NCBI GenBank assembly: GCA_016715115.1
Contig: JADKBM010000013.1
Location: 496,001-560,000 of the forward strand
Length of the DNA: 64,000 nucleotides
Origin: Acidobacteriota bacterium
Lineage (GTDB): Bacteria > Acidobacteriota > Blastocatellia > Pyrinomonadales > Pyrinomonadaceae
Reading direction: 5' to 3'
Below, in pieces: positions 17,533 to 25,925 of the stretch (its first letter is position 1; each line of letters starts with the position of its first letter). The notes beneath the pieces are model-generated. The model did not search any database. It worked only from the letters and a program-made list of their open reading frames with translations, and was not told the origin of the DNA. The position numbers and the translations under genes are program-made.

Positions 17533-18279
17533 GTGGCAACCTACGCTGAACTAAAACTCGCCCACCGGATTTTTATGCGCCGATATCCGTTCGGGCAGTA
17601 TGCGGTGACGGACGCCCCCGAAGCGCTTTTGCGAAAGCCCCTTAACGAATCGCGCGTCGCGCTTATCACCTCGGCTGGATTGCGGCTTCCATCGCATCAA
17701 CCCTTTGACCGCTCCATCAGGTCGGGCGATACGTCGTTCCGCGAGATCGCTAACGATGCCGCGCTTGACGATCTGATCGAAGATCACAAGAGTTCGGCAT
17801 TCGACCACGCCGGGATCGCGCAGGACAAGAATCTCGCGTTCCCGCTTGAGCGATTTCGCGAACTCGGTTCCATCAGAACGATCGGTGAACTGAACAAGCG
17901 GCATTTTTCGTTTATGGGCTCGATCATCGGTCCGCAAAAGCTGATCGACGAGACCGCACCGGAGGTTGCCGAACTGCTTGTCCGCGACGAGGTCGACTGC
18001 GTTTTTCTGACGCCTGTTTGACCGATGTGCGTTCAGACAGTTGGTCTGATTCAAGCCGCTATCGAACGCCGGGGAATTCCGACCGTATCGATCTCGCTTC
18101 TGAAGGAAGTCACTTCCGCCATTCGTCCGCCTCGCGCGTTGTTCGTTCCGTTTCAAATGGGGTATCCTCTAGGTTTGCCGAACGACGCCGGATTTCAATT
18201 GAACGTGATCCGGCAAGCTCTCGCTCTGCTTGAAAAAAATGGATCTCCGATTTTGGCGGATTTTCAGCCGACAAGCTAA
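17533..18279 (+). CDS. GrdB/PrdB-family selenoprotein candidate, in-frame TGA read as Sec163
   Basis: 248 residues if TGA at 18019-18021 is decoded as selenocysteine. The frame continues without interruption after the TGA and family-like sequence is present on both sides: ALITSAGL...GDTSFREI, FPLERFRELGSI, HFSFMGS before it, and VQTVGLIQAAIERRGIPTV, then RPPRALFVPF after it. The local sequence is FLTPV-U-PMC, a UxxC redox motif at the place where GrdB/PrdB relatives carry Sec or Cys. A hairpin with features of a bacterial SECIS follows (18033-18049). The start is GTG at 17533 with GGGGAGA upstream. In Stickland fermenters the family forms part of glycine/betaine/proline reductases; here no partner genes are nearby, so the substrate is unknown. 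A nonsense mutation is the alternative. Confidence 0.82.
18033..18049 (+). promoter_or_regulatory. bSECIS-like hairpin after in-frame TGA
   Basis: TCAGAC (18033-18038) pairs perfectly with GTCTGA (18044-18049) around the 5-nt loop AGTTG. The stem starts 11 nt after the TGA and the loop lies 18-22 nt after it, within the range known for bacterial SECIS elements. A G occupies the second loop position, as the bSECIS consensus requires. The hairpin lies inside the coding sequence, as bacterial SECIS elements do. Confidence 0.65.
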
Positions 18280-18328
18280 AATAAGTTATTCGATCATCAA
18301 ATTTCGTTATCAAGATCAGGTACCAACG

Positions 18329-20500
18329 ATGGCAACAGGAACTGGGAAAGTGAACAAGAAAGTCGCGTCCAAAACCGCTAAGTCAAACAATTCAACGACA
18401 GACAAGTATCACGGGCTCGATCGGCAGACGCTCGTCGAGATGTATCGCACGATGTATATGTCGCGGCGGATCGACGACAAGGAGATCCAGCTCAAGGGTC
18501 AGAACAAGATCTTTTTCCAGATCTCCGGCGCCGGCCACGAGGCCGTTCTGGTCGGCGCGGCCAAGGCGATGAAGCCCGGATACGATTGGTTCTTTCCGTA
18601 TTACCGCGATCGCGCATTGATGCTTGGACTCGGAATGACGGCGCAGGAAATGCTCTGGTCGTCAGTCGGCGCCGAAGTCGACCCGAACTCGCACGGGCGC
18701 CAAATGCCGTCGCATTGGGGCAGCATTCCGCTCAACGTTCCGTCGCAGTCGTCGTGCACGGGCTCGCAGGCGCTGCACGCGGTCGGCGCGGCGGAGGCCT
18801 CGTATCGGGCCGGTTTGGTCGACGGCTTGAGAGAGAAGATCGCCGGATTCAAAGGCGACGAGGTCGTCTATATGTCGGTCGGCGACGGCACGACGAGCGA
18901 GGGCGAATGGTGGGAAGCGCTGAATTCGGCGTGCAATCTGAAATTGCCCGTTATTTTCGTCGTCGAAGACAACGGCTACGCGATCAGCGTTCCGGTCGAG
19001 GTCAACACTGCCGGCGGGTCGATCTCGGCGCTGGTCACCGGATTTCCGGGGCTCTTTATCCAAAAGGTTGACGGAACCGATCCGCTCGCGAGCTATGCGG
19101 CGTTCAAAGCGGCGGTCGAGTATTGCCGCGAGCGCAAAGGACCCGCATTTATCCATGCGAAAGTTATCCGGCCGTATTCGCACTCGCTTTCCGACGACGA
19201 AAAGCTCTACCGGCCGGAAGAGGAACGCGAGCACGACGCGTCGATCGATCCGATACGGACGTTCGCCGAGTTTCTGATGACCGAGGGGATCTCCAGCTCG
19301 GAAGATCTCGAAGCGCTGCGAAAGGAAGTCGATGCCGAAGTAACCGCGGCGTCCGACATTGCGATCGCGACTCCCCAACCGGCTCCAGAGTCGGCCTGGC
19401 GCAACATCTATTCGCCGGATGTCGATCCGACCGACCGCGCGTTGTTCGATAGTGAGGAAGGCGCCGAACTTTCCGGCAACGCCGGCACGATGGTCGATCT
19501 CATCAACCGTTGTATGCACGAGGAAATGGCGCGCGATTCGCGAATCGTCGTTTTCGGCGAGGACGTCGCCGATTGCTCGCGCGAGCAATACCTCGAACGC
19601 GTCAAAGGCAAGGGCGGCGTGTTCAAGGTCACGGCGAATCTTCAGCGTGAATTCGGTTCGGCGCGCGTTTTCAACTCGCCGCTCGCCGAAGCGAACATCG
19701 TCGGCCGCGCGGTCGGGATGGCGCTTCGCGGTTTGAAACCGGTTTGCGAGATCCAGTTTTTCGATTACATCTTCCCGGCGATGCACCAGATCCGAAACGA
19801 GGTCGCGGTGATGCGCTGGCGTTCGGACGGCGATTCGAAATGCCCGATGGTGATCCGCGTTCCGGTAGGCGGCTATCTCAAGGGCGGCGCGGTTTACCAC
19901 TCGCAGTCGGGGACGACGCTTTTCGCGCACACGCCCGGTCTGATGATCGTTTACCCGTCGAACGCGCTCGACGCGAACGGCCTCTTGCGCACCGCTATCC
20001 GCTGCGACGATCCGGTGATGTTCCTCGAACACAAGCATCTTTATCGTCAGGTTTACAACAAATCGCAGTATCCTTCGTCGGAATTCCGGATCCCGTTCGG
20101 CAAGGCGAAGACGGTCAAAGAGGGAACCGACGTCACGATCATAACCTTTGGCGCGCTCGTCCAGCGCTCGTTCGAGGCGGCCAAACGGCTCGACAAAGAC
20201 GGGATTTCGGCGGAGGTCATCGATCTCCGGACCCTCGTTCCGTACGATTGGGAAGCGGTCGCCGAATCGGTCAAGAAAACCTCGCGCGTGATCGTCGCGC
20301 ACGAGGACCCGCTCTCATACGGCTACGGCGCCGAGATCGCGGCGAGGATCTCGGATGAGCTTTTCGAGTATCTCGACGCTCCCGTCCGCCGCGTCGGCGC
20401 AACCGACACCTTCGTCGCCTACGCCCCGCAGGTCGAAGATTATATTCTGCCCCAGATCGAGGACGTCGAAGCGGCGGCGCGGGATTTGATGAGGTATTAG
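18329..20500 (+). CDS. Fused 2-oxoacid dehydrogenase E1 alpha-beta
   Basis: 723 residues combining both E1 subunits in one chain. The alpha half (about 30-350) has the thiamine-diphosphate motif GDGTTSEGEWW...VVEDN starting at residue 185. The beta half (about 385-720) has VVFGEDVAD, FNSPLAEANIVGRAVGMAL and the C-terminal VRRVGATDTFVAYAP. It should catalyse oxidative decarboxylation of a branched-chain 2-oxoacid or pyruvate, delivering acyl groups to an E2 lipoyl domain; neither E2 nor E3 is nearby. The ATG at 18329 is chosen because the sequence just upstream belongs to the selenoprotein gene. The first 30 residues are a Lys/Ser/Thr-rich extension. Confidence 0.92.
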   Translation: MATGTGKVNKKVASKTAKSNNSTTDKYHGLDRQTLVEMYRTMYMSRRIDDKEIQLKGQNKIFFQISGAGHEAVLVGAAKAMKPGYDWFFPYYRDRALMLGLGMTAQEMLWSSVGAEVDPNSHGRQMPSHWGSIPLNVPSQSSCTGSQALHAVGAAEASYRAGLVDGLREKIAGFKGDEVVYMSVGDGTTSEGEWWEALNSACNLKLPVIFVVEDNGYAISVPVEVNTAGGSISALVTGFPGLFIQKVDGTDPLASYAAFKAAVEYCRERKGPAFIHAKVIRPYSHSLSDDEKLYRPEEEREHDASIDPIRTFAEFLMTEGISSSEDLEALRKEVDAEVTAASDIAIATPQPAPESAWRNIYSPDVDPTDRALFDSEEGAELSGNAGTMVDLINRCMHEEMARDSRIVVFGEDVADCSREQYLERVKGKGGVFKVTANLQREFGSARVFNSPLAEANIVGRAVGMALRGLKPVCEIQFFDYIFPAMHQIRNEVAVMRWRSDGDSKCPMVIRVPVGGYLKGGAVYHSQSGTTLFAHTPGLMIVYPSNALDANGLLRTAIRCDDPVMFLEHKHLYRQVYNKSQYPSSEFRIPFGKAKTVKEGTDVTIITFGALVQRSFEAAKRLDKDGISAEVIDLRTLVPYDWEAVAESVKKTSRVIVAHEDPLSYGYGAEIAARISDELFEYLDAPVRRVGATDTFVAYAPQVEDYILPQIEDVEAAARDLMRY

Positions 20501-20575
20501 GGATTTGGGAATTGGGATTTCGGATTTGGGATTTGAGAGTCCCAATTCCAAGTTCCAAATTCCAAATTCAGGGAG
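20501..20575. repeat. AAATCCC-type heptamer repeats
   Basis: Variants of GGGATTT / GGAATTT (reverse AAATCCC) follow directly on the E1 stop codon. The same heptamer family recurs at 21035-21062, 23463-23576, 24941-24975 and 25888-25922. The remaining bases to 20724 contain nothing I can assign. Confidence 0.7.
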
Positions 20576-20724
20576 TCTGTCTTTTGAGTCAACAGAATGC
20601 GTCGATGTAGAGCGGCGACCAATTGCGGCGAAGGGCTAGTGATGATCATTCTTCGGATTGCCGGTTTTATCGTTCGCGATAGAGTTGAAAATGCACGGCT
20701 GTTCGCAAATATCGAGGAAGTAGT

Positions 20725-20937
20725 ATGTTTGGATTTGGTGCATTAGAGCTTGTTTTCCTAATTGTCCTTTCGTTGTTCTTCTTAGTCGGCATCGGCTTTT
20801 TCATAATTATCGCGTTTAAGGTGCTACAGAGGTTCAACCAAAAGCCTGAAGACACCGCAACCGTTGCGGGGCTTCTAAAGGAGAACGAACGGTTGCGGGA
20901 GGAATTGAAAGAGTCTTATACCAATCGAAAGGAATAA
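20725..20937 (+). CDS. Small membrane protein with C-terminal coiled coil
   Basis: 70 residues: a hydrophobic helix spanning about residues 7-33, then a polar tail with KENERLREELKES, a short coiled-coil or leucine-zipper segment. The ATG has GAGGAAG upstream. Composition is lower in GC than its neighbours. Function unknown; possibly an assembly or regulatory membrane peptide. It stands alone between repeat-rich spacers. Confidence 0.65.
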   Translation: MFGFGALELVFLIVLSLFFLVGIGFFIIIAFKVLQRFNQKPEDTATVAGLLKENERLREELKESYTNRKE

Positions 20938-21112
20938 AGCGCTTGTGGAGGCAAGGTAACGACCGCAGCGTTGCGAATGGTGAAGGCGATTTCGTCGGAG
21001 CGTCGAGGAATCGTCTTTTAGCGAATTGGTCAGGTATTAGGGAATTCGGATTTGGGATTTAGGATGTGAGTTGTCCGAGAGTGAGGGATTTCGTTTGAGA
21101 GATGAAATCAAA

Positions 21113-21685
21113 ATGGACGAAAAGACCGATCAACTCTTTTCGGTAAGGGACTTTGCCGAGCAAAATGGCCTGCGCAAGCAGACTGTTTTCAAGGTTCTCA
21201 AACGCTTGGGAATCAATGCGTCCAAATCCCGTGGTAACGATCAAAGCAGAGGACAGTTGGTCTCATATATCACAGGCGATGATGCGCGGCGGATTCTGGA
21301 CGCAGTTGGTTGCGTCGTTCGGCAAGAGGTTGGAGACGCTGATTTGCCCCTTGCCTCTCTTTACGATATCGGTGTGTTTTATTTGTTGTGTTTAGAGCCC
21401 AAACATGATCCTGGGAGATTCAAAGTTGGCTTTGCGGTAAATATCAGCAACCGCTTGCGTCAGCTTCGATGCTCTGCCCCGTTTGCCCGCATCATAAGGA
21501 CTTGGCCGTGCCGTAGATTGTGGGAAAAAACTGCAATAGAGTCTGTCACAAACGGTTGCGAGCGCTTGCATAGCGAAGTGTTCCGCGCTAGCTCCCTTGA
21601 GTCAGTTGGCAGGAAATGTGACGAGTTCTTCGGATTAATGCCGATTATTGCCGAATCGGAATTGAATGACAGACTTGAAGATTAG
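21113..21685 (+). CDS. HTH plus GIY-YIG-like (T5orf172/MUG113) protein
   Basis: 190 residues. The N-terminal part (FSVRDFAEQNGLRKQTVFKVLKRLGI) looks like a helix-turn-helix DNA-binding segment. The C-terminal half begins with GVFYLLCLE, continues with FKVGFAVNISNRLRQL and ends near LHSEVF and KCDEFF, the order of conserved positions in GIY-YIG nucleases of the T5orf172/MUG113 type, with a candidate catalytic Glu in SEVF. It may cleave DNA in a site-guided way; no activity can be claimed from sequence. ATG at 21113 is preferred to TTG at 21071. It neighbours a DUF3800 gene in an accessory stretch. Confidence 0.6.
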   Translation: MDEKTDQLFSVRDFAEQNGLRKQTVFKVLKRLGINASKSRGNDQSRGQLVSYITGDDARRILDAVGCVVRQEVGDADLPLASLYDIGVFYLLCLEPKHDPGRFKVGFAVNISNRLRQLRCSAPFARIIRTWPCRRLWEKTAIESVTNGCERLHSEVFRASSLESVGRKCDEFFGLMPIIAESELNDRLED

Positions 21686-21846
21686 ACTCGCCGATCAGCA
21701 TACGTGGTTGGATTACCCTTCCAGCCCCATCGATTGACCAAACCGCCAACTTCGAATTAGAATGTTCTCGGTAGCGGCATTTGACGCGCCAATTCCGAGG
21801 CTCGGCATTTCTTGCTGGGCTTTCGTGTTTTTCGGGGAACAGAACC

Positions 21847-22602
21847 TTGCTTTACATCGCTTATTTGGATGAGTTCGGTCATATCGGACCGTTCCTCAGT
21901 AATGACGATCCTCAACACAACACTCACCCGGCCTTTGGGTTGGGCGGGATCGTCATACCGTTTTCGGAAATCCGACAGTTTTCGACATACTTTTTCAAAC
22001 TGAAGAATTCTCTGCTTGAATTTGAACTGACCAAGAGCGGCGAACACCCCGCAAAGTGGGAAAAGAAAGGATCGTCATTGTTTACGATCAAGAATATTTC
22101 GAAATATCGTGAATTAAGACAAGCTACGTTCAGGTTGATGAATCGCATCAAAGCGATCGGCGGATTCACAATCTATGTTGGTGTGGAAAAGCGACGGGAT
22201 TGCGTGAGGCACGATTCCAAGCGGCTTTATGGGACCGTGCTGAAGGAAATCATCAAACGCATCGATCAAGAATGCGCCGCGCGGAATGCTCGTTTCTTAC
22301 TGATTCTCGATGAGCAAGAGGAAAACGTTATGCGTCGTCAGATCGTTGAAACTGCGTCGATCGAGATGTTTGGCAGAAACGCCCGAACGACATTGATCGA
22401 ACCGCCGTTTCAGGTCGAAAGCCATCTCTTTCAGACCGTTCAATGCGCTGATTGGCTTTGCGGGATTCTTGGGCGGCTTGCGTATTTCGAGTGCGAACCG
22501 AATGCAAAACCCGAAAATGAGACCGCTCAGCGTTACTTTGGTACTCGATTGAATGCGCTGAGTATCAGAAGCGGAATTCGAAAGCGCTCCGCGGGCAGTT
22601 AG
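21847..22602 (+). CDS. DUF3800 protein
   Basis: 251 residues from a TTG start preceded by GGGGAA; the frame is also open from TTG at 21781. The N-terminal YLDEFGHIG matches the DUF3800 signature (normally YxDESG). FLLILDEQEE in the middle and VQCADWLCGILGR near the end are the other conserved blocks. The family has an RNase H-like fold, occurs in mobile and defence-associated regions, and has no firm function. An internal Asp/Glu set for metal binding looks preserved. It is followed directly by a broken antitoxin gene. Confidence 0.75.
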   Translation: MLYIAYLDEFGHIGPFLSNDDPQHNTHPAFGLGGIVIPFSEIRQFSTYFFKLKNSLLEFELTKSGEHPAKWEKKGSSLFTIKNISKYRELRQATFRLMNRIKAIGGFTIYVGVEKRRDCVRHDSKRLYGTVLKEIIKRIDQECAARNARFLLILDEQEENVMRRQIVETASIEMFGRNARTTLIEPPFQVESHLFQTVQCADWLCGILGRLAYFECEPNAKPENETAQRYFGTRLNALSIRSGIRKRSAGS

Positions 22603-22626
22603 ATGGATCTGACTGGTTTTTTTAAT

Positions 22627-22921
22627 ATGGCGACAAAACACAAATCAACCCGCTATGACGTTGCCGAGCATCTTCGCTCCCCGGAGGAAATGGCGGCGTA
22701 TCTTGAGGCATCTTTCGAAGAAGCCGACGGCGACGCGGCGTTCATCGCGAGGGCGCTCGGCGATATAGCGCGAGCCAAAGGAATGACCCAGGGCGCGCGA
22801 TGCAGGTTTGTCGCGAGAAAGTCTCTACAAAGCGCTTTCCGGCGATCGGGCACCGAGTTTCGATACGGTCTTGAAGGTCGTTCGCGCGTTGGGAATCAAA
22901 TTGCACGCTGAGGTGATCTAA
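22627..22921 (+). pseudogene. Frameshifted HigA2-type antitoxin
   Basis: The first 50 codons encode YDVAEHLRSPEEMAAYLEA...ARALGDIARAKGMTQ, typical of the probable-addiction-module antidote (HigA2/XRE) family. After GMTQ the frame shifts: the next frame continues RDAGLSRESLYKALSG and then FDTVLKVVRALGIKLHAEVI to TAA at 22919-22921. The break lies in a GGCGCGCG run around 22795-22800 and fits loss of 2 bases or gain of 1. The expected HigB/RelE-type toxin gene is absent: upstream is DUF3800 and downstream is repeat DNA. A sequencing error in the GC run is possible. Confidence 0.8.
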
Positions 22922-23578
22922 CCCGCACGTGGTCCATCGACGATCCGGCCTGTTCTCGGGTTTGGCCGTCTCTCGGCTCACACACGCGCGGTGCTGACTC
23001 GCGGCAAGTCACCGGCCGTAGCGCAATGGTCGGACTTGCAACTAATCACGGGTCGAATCCTAACGGTTGCCCGCCCGCTAACGCAGACGGTAATGACTCG
23101 CTCGATATCACAGGTCGAAGCGCGATGGACGGATGTGCGGCAGCTCGCGGATCGAGTCGTGATGGATGGATTCGCGGGAGATCAAGGGGCGAGGCGCAAT
23201 GGTGATTCGCGGGAGATCACGGATCGATGCGCAATGGCCTTCGGTCTGCTAACGAGCCTGTTTCAAATCTGCCGCGGCGAGTCGACGGCACCGTCGGCGC
23301 GTCAGTCAGTACCAACTGCGGTAGCGGTTGGTTTGCGATGAAATTTCGAGCCCCAAAATCAGTTAATCGAGATGTGGCCATCCGCTACTGCAGATGGTGC
23401 TGACGCTCTTATCCCGACGGAGTTTTGACCCGGCTTTTAACGCAAGCGGTGTTGGCTCCCTACAATCCCAAATCCAAAGCCCAAAATCGCAAATCGCAAA
23501 TCGCAAATCGCAAATCCAAAATCCCAAATCGCAAATCGCAAATCGCAAATCGCAAATCGCAAATCCCAAATCAATGCT
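22922..23578. repeat. Non-coding repeat-rich stretch with 80-bp dispersed repeat and heptamers
   Basis: No convincing gene. The 80-bp segment 23021-23100 matches 25806-25885 without gaps at 66 of 80 positions. Shorter echoes (CGGGAGATCA twice near 23175-23220; GCGCAATGG several times) suggest decayed tandem copies. From 23463 the sequence becomes AAATCGC/AAATCCC heptamers, which run up to the left end of the IS4-family element. Confidence 0.7.
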
Positions 23579-24934
23579 GTCCTAAACGTTTTCATTCCGG
23601 ATTCCGACCGGCCTGAAACATTGGTTGTGACGCGTTCTCAGGCGTCGGATTTGAAAAGAACCCCCTGGTTCAAATTAATATGCCTTTTGGACGGCTCGGT
23701 GAACGGGTCGTCGAGCCAATGTTGCAAATCTATTTTGGTGTACATATTCAGCCGAATAAATGCCACTAAATTCGATAAATGCCATTTGTATTTTGCCTTT
23801 GCTTTCAGATATTTCAAAAGCAGAATCGTGATCAGCGCGGTCCAGATCTGAATCATCACGGCGTTTAGAGTCGTGCCGATAAACGATTTGATGGCGCTGT
23901 TTGATCTCCCGAAGAAGATCTCGATCTGCCAGCGGCTCTTGTAAAGGTCGCCGATCGTGTTTGCCGACCACGTAAAATTATTCGTCAATAGTTCGATCTC
24001 CTGTTGGTGTTCTTCATTCCAGACGACCACCCGGCGAAGCTTCTTCGGATAGCGTTGCTTCGATTTCGGAACGCGAACTCGATGATCTGGTCCGCCCGAA
24101 CAGGCGAATCGGACGGCGTCTCATTCTCCTTCAGAACCGTGTATTGGAGGTTCTCCTTGTGCCGGACGACGAACTTAACGCCGCTGCTGTCCCAAACGTT
24201 GAGCAAATAAAGATCGGCGTAGAAACGGTCGGCGACGACGACGCTTCCCGGGATCAGAGGAATGTCGTAAGCCCCTTTGTTATCGCCTGTTTTGCCCGTT
24301 GTGACGTTCACATAAACCGGCAATCCGCCGTCGTAATCGAGCAATGTGTGCAGCTTGACCGCGCCCTTCGCCGTCTTGTAATGCGCCCAGTCGAACAAGT
24401 CCAGACATAAACTGATCGTCGTCGAATCGAGCAGCAGAATCTTCGATTTGATCCTGAACTTTATCTTCCGGTGGGTCTTCTGCTGTCCTAAAAGATCGAG
24501 CAGATGAAAATAGTAATCCCTGAAGATGCGCCAGTCGCGATGTTTGTTCTGGTAACTGACCGACGACTTCGACGGTGCCTTGGCGACACCGAGATGATTC
24601 AGGTTGCCGGTCGCCGACCGAAGCCCGTTGCTGATGTCGCGGACCGACTGGCTCTTTGCGAACTGGCAAAACAGCATCGAGATCAGATGCGTCCAGCTGT
24701 CATAACCCTTTGCATGCTTGTCGGTCTGGTGCTTTCGGACAATCCGGTCGAATCCAAAACGATCCAAACGGGTGACGATCTGCGCAAATAATGTTATTTT
24801 TTCCATAAGAGAAGGTGTTGTTTTTGTTTCAACTCAACGATAGCCCGAATCAATTCAGGAAATCATTGAGAAAAACCACTTTCTCTATTTTTTTATCTGC
24901 TAAAATGACCCAGTTTTCAAAAAACGTTTAGGAC
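23579..24934 (-). mobile_element. Degenerate IS4-family insertion sequence
   Basis: 1356 bp bounded by perfect 14-bp inverted repeats, GTCCTAAACGTTTT at 23579-23592 and AAAACGTTTAGGAC at 24921-24934. It contains one disrupted transposase gene. Both flanks are AAATCCC-type heptamer repeats, so it inserted into or next to such an array. I see no direct target duplication. Confidence 0.85.
23638..24806 (-). pseudogene. IS4-family transposase, frameshifted
   Basis: The N-terminal 250 or so residues are intact: QFAKSQSVRDISNGL, catalytic Asp in LLLDSTTISL and Asp in VVADRFYADLYLL. Near 24050-24070 the frame changes, and the remainder (YPKKLRRVVVWNEEH, LYKSRWQIEIFF, then AVMIQIWTALITILLLKYL) is read in another frame. 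A second defect lies just after IEIFF: the expected EIKQRHQI-type segment of the Y-R-E-K motif is present only in another frame for about 12 codons, as though two small deletions compensated each other. The protein should be inactive. The family needs the DDE triad and the K after E; the latter region is damaged here. Confidence 0.85.
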
Positions 24935-24983
24935 GGGATTGATCCCAAATCCCAAATCCAAAATCCCAAATCGGTTGTCAGTT

Positions 24984-25535
24984 CTAACCGTTGACCTTTA
25001 TTTCGGTCTCGCCGGCGTCTGCGTCCGGCAGCTGAAATCCCTCGAGCCCGAGCATCTTGATCCCGTTCTTGGTTCCGAAGAGAGACTGGACCACGCACGT
25101 CAGAAATGCACCCGGCCCGATCGAGCGAACGGCCGCCGGCAAACCCGAGGAGTTGGCCTCATTGAAGGGACAGTTAACGATGATCGTCGAGTTCCATTTC
25201 GGTTTCCTTGAACCCTTCACCAGATTGCCGCTGAAGCTGACCTGTCCGAGTTTTGTCGGCGTCTTCTCTTTCGCCACCAAGAAACTCGGCGGAACGTAGA
25301 AGATATCCAGCAACGCGTCAAATTGGACGATCATATTCGACTCGTCCGTTTCGACTTCGAGCATCACTTTCCTGAAGCCGCCAAAAACATCAGACTCAGT
25401 GTCGGGGATGTGAAACTTGTATATCTCGCCGTCGCCCACCAGATTGGGTTTCGCTCCAAGAATGAAATCGTGCGGGTTGCCGCTGGATTTGAAGGTGTAG
25501 ACTGTCTGATCGGTCTCAATTCGCCGGTTTGCCAT
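24984..25535 (-). CDS. Cytoplasmic protein of unknown function
   Basis: 183 residues without signal peptide or membrane helix. Beta-rich; notable segments are TVYTFKSSGNPHDFILGAKP and the C-terminal LGLEGFQLPDADAGE. The ATG at 25535 has GGAGG upstream, which supports real translation. No family recognised. It is flanked by the IS4-family element on one side and repeat DNA on the other. Confidence 0.65.
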   Translation of the reverse strand: MANRRIETDQTVYTFKSSGNPHDFILGAKPNLVGDGEIYKFHIPDTESDVFGGFRKVMLEVETDESNMIVQFDALLDIFYVPPSFLVAKEKTPTKLGQVSFSGNLVKGSRKPKWNSTIIVNCPFNEANSSGLPAAVRSIGPGAFLTCVVQSLFGTKNGIKMLGLEGFQLPDADAGETEIKVNG

Positions 25536-25925
25536 TTTGCCTCCTCGCCGCTGTACGTTCTTCGACGATCAAGTGCCGTTTTGAAGACGACTTTGATTTC
25601 TTGCGAGCGTCGAAGAGCCGCTTTTCGCCCCTGAAACTTCGCCGACAAGCCGGGGGCGGCAGCTAACGTCATTTTAGCTCACGACGAGGATAATTTGAAT
25701 CTATCTTTTGGCAAAATGCCGAATTCGTCTGGGGACTCGAAGAACGACAGCAAGCTTTGTTCGGATTTGAATTCTGTTCGTGGATGTGGCAAATTTCAGG
25801 TCGAGGCGCAATGGTCGGACTCGCAGCGGATAACGGGTCGAAGCGTATTGGGTGCCCGCCCGCTGACGCAGGCGGTACCGACTCGCGGCAAATCCCAAAT
25901 CCCCAATCCCCAATCCCAAATTGAA
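25536..25925. repeat. Non-coding stretch with second copy of the 80-bp dispersed repeat
   Basis: Contains 25806-25885, the partner of 23021-23100 (14 mismatches, no gaps), followed by AAATCCC/CCCAATC heptamers to 25922, which abut the MATE gene stop. The first 250 bases show nothing I can assign beyond upstream signals of the gene at 24984-25535. Confidence 0.65.

Noticed and set aside
18019..18021. TGA in the GrdB/PrdB gene as a simple nonsense mutation or two separate genes
   Set aside because: The same frame continues with family sequence, the TGA sits in a UxxC position used by relatives, and a bSECIS-like hairpin follows at the right distance. Not fully excluded.
18662..20302. 546-codon frame antisense to the E1 gene
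   Set aside because: Shadow of codon bias in the fused E1 gene; no recognisable protein features.
23463..23580. Possible CRISPR array in the AAATCGC repeats
   Set aside because: Units are 7 bp and contiguous, with no spacers, leader or cas genes.
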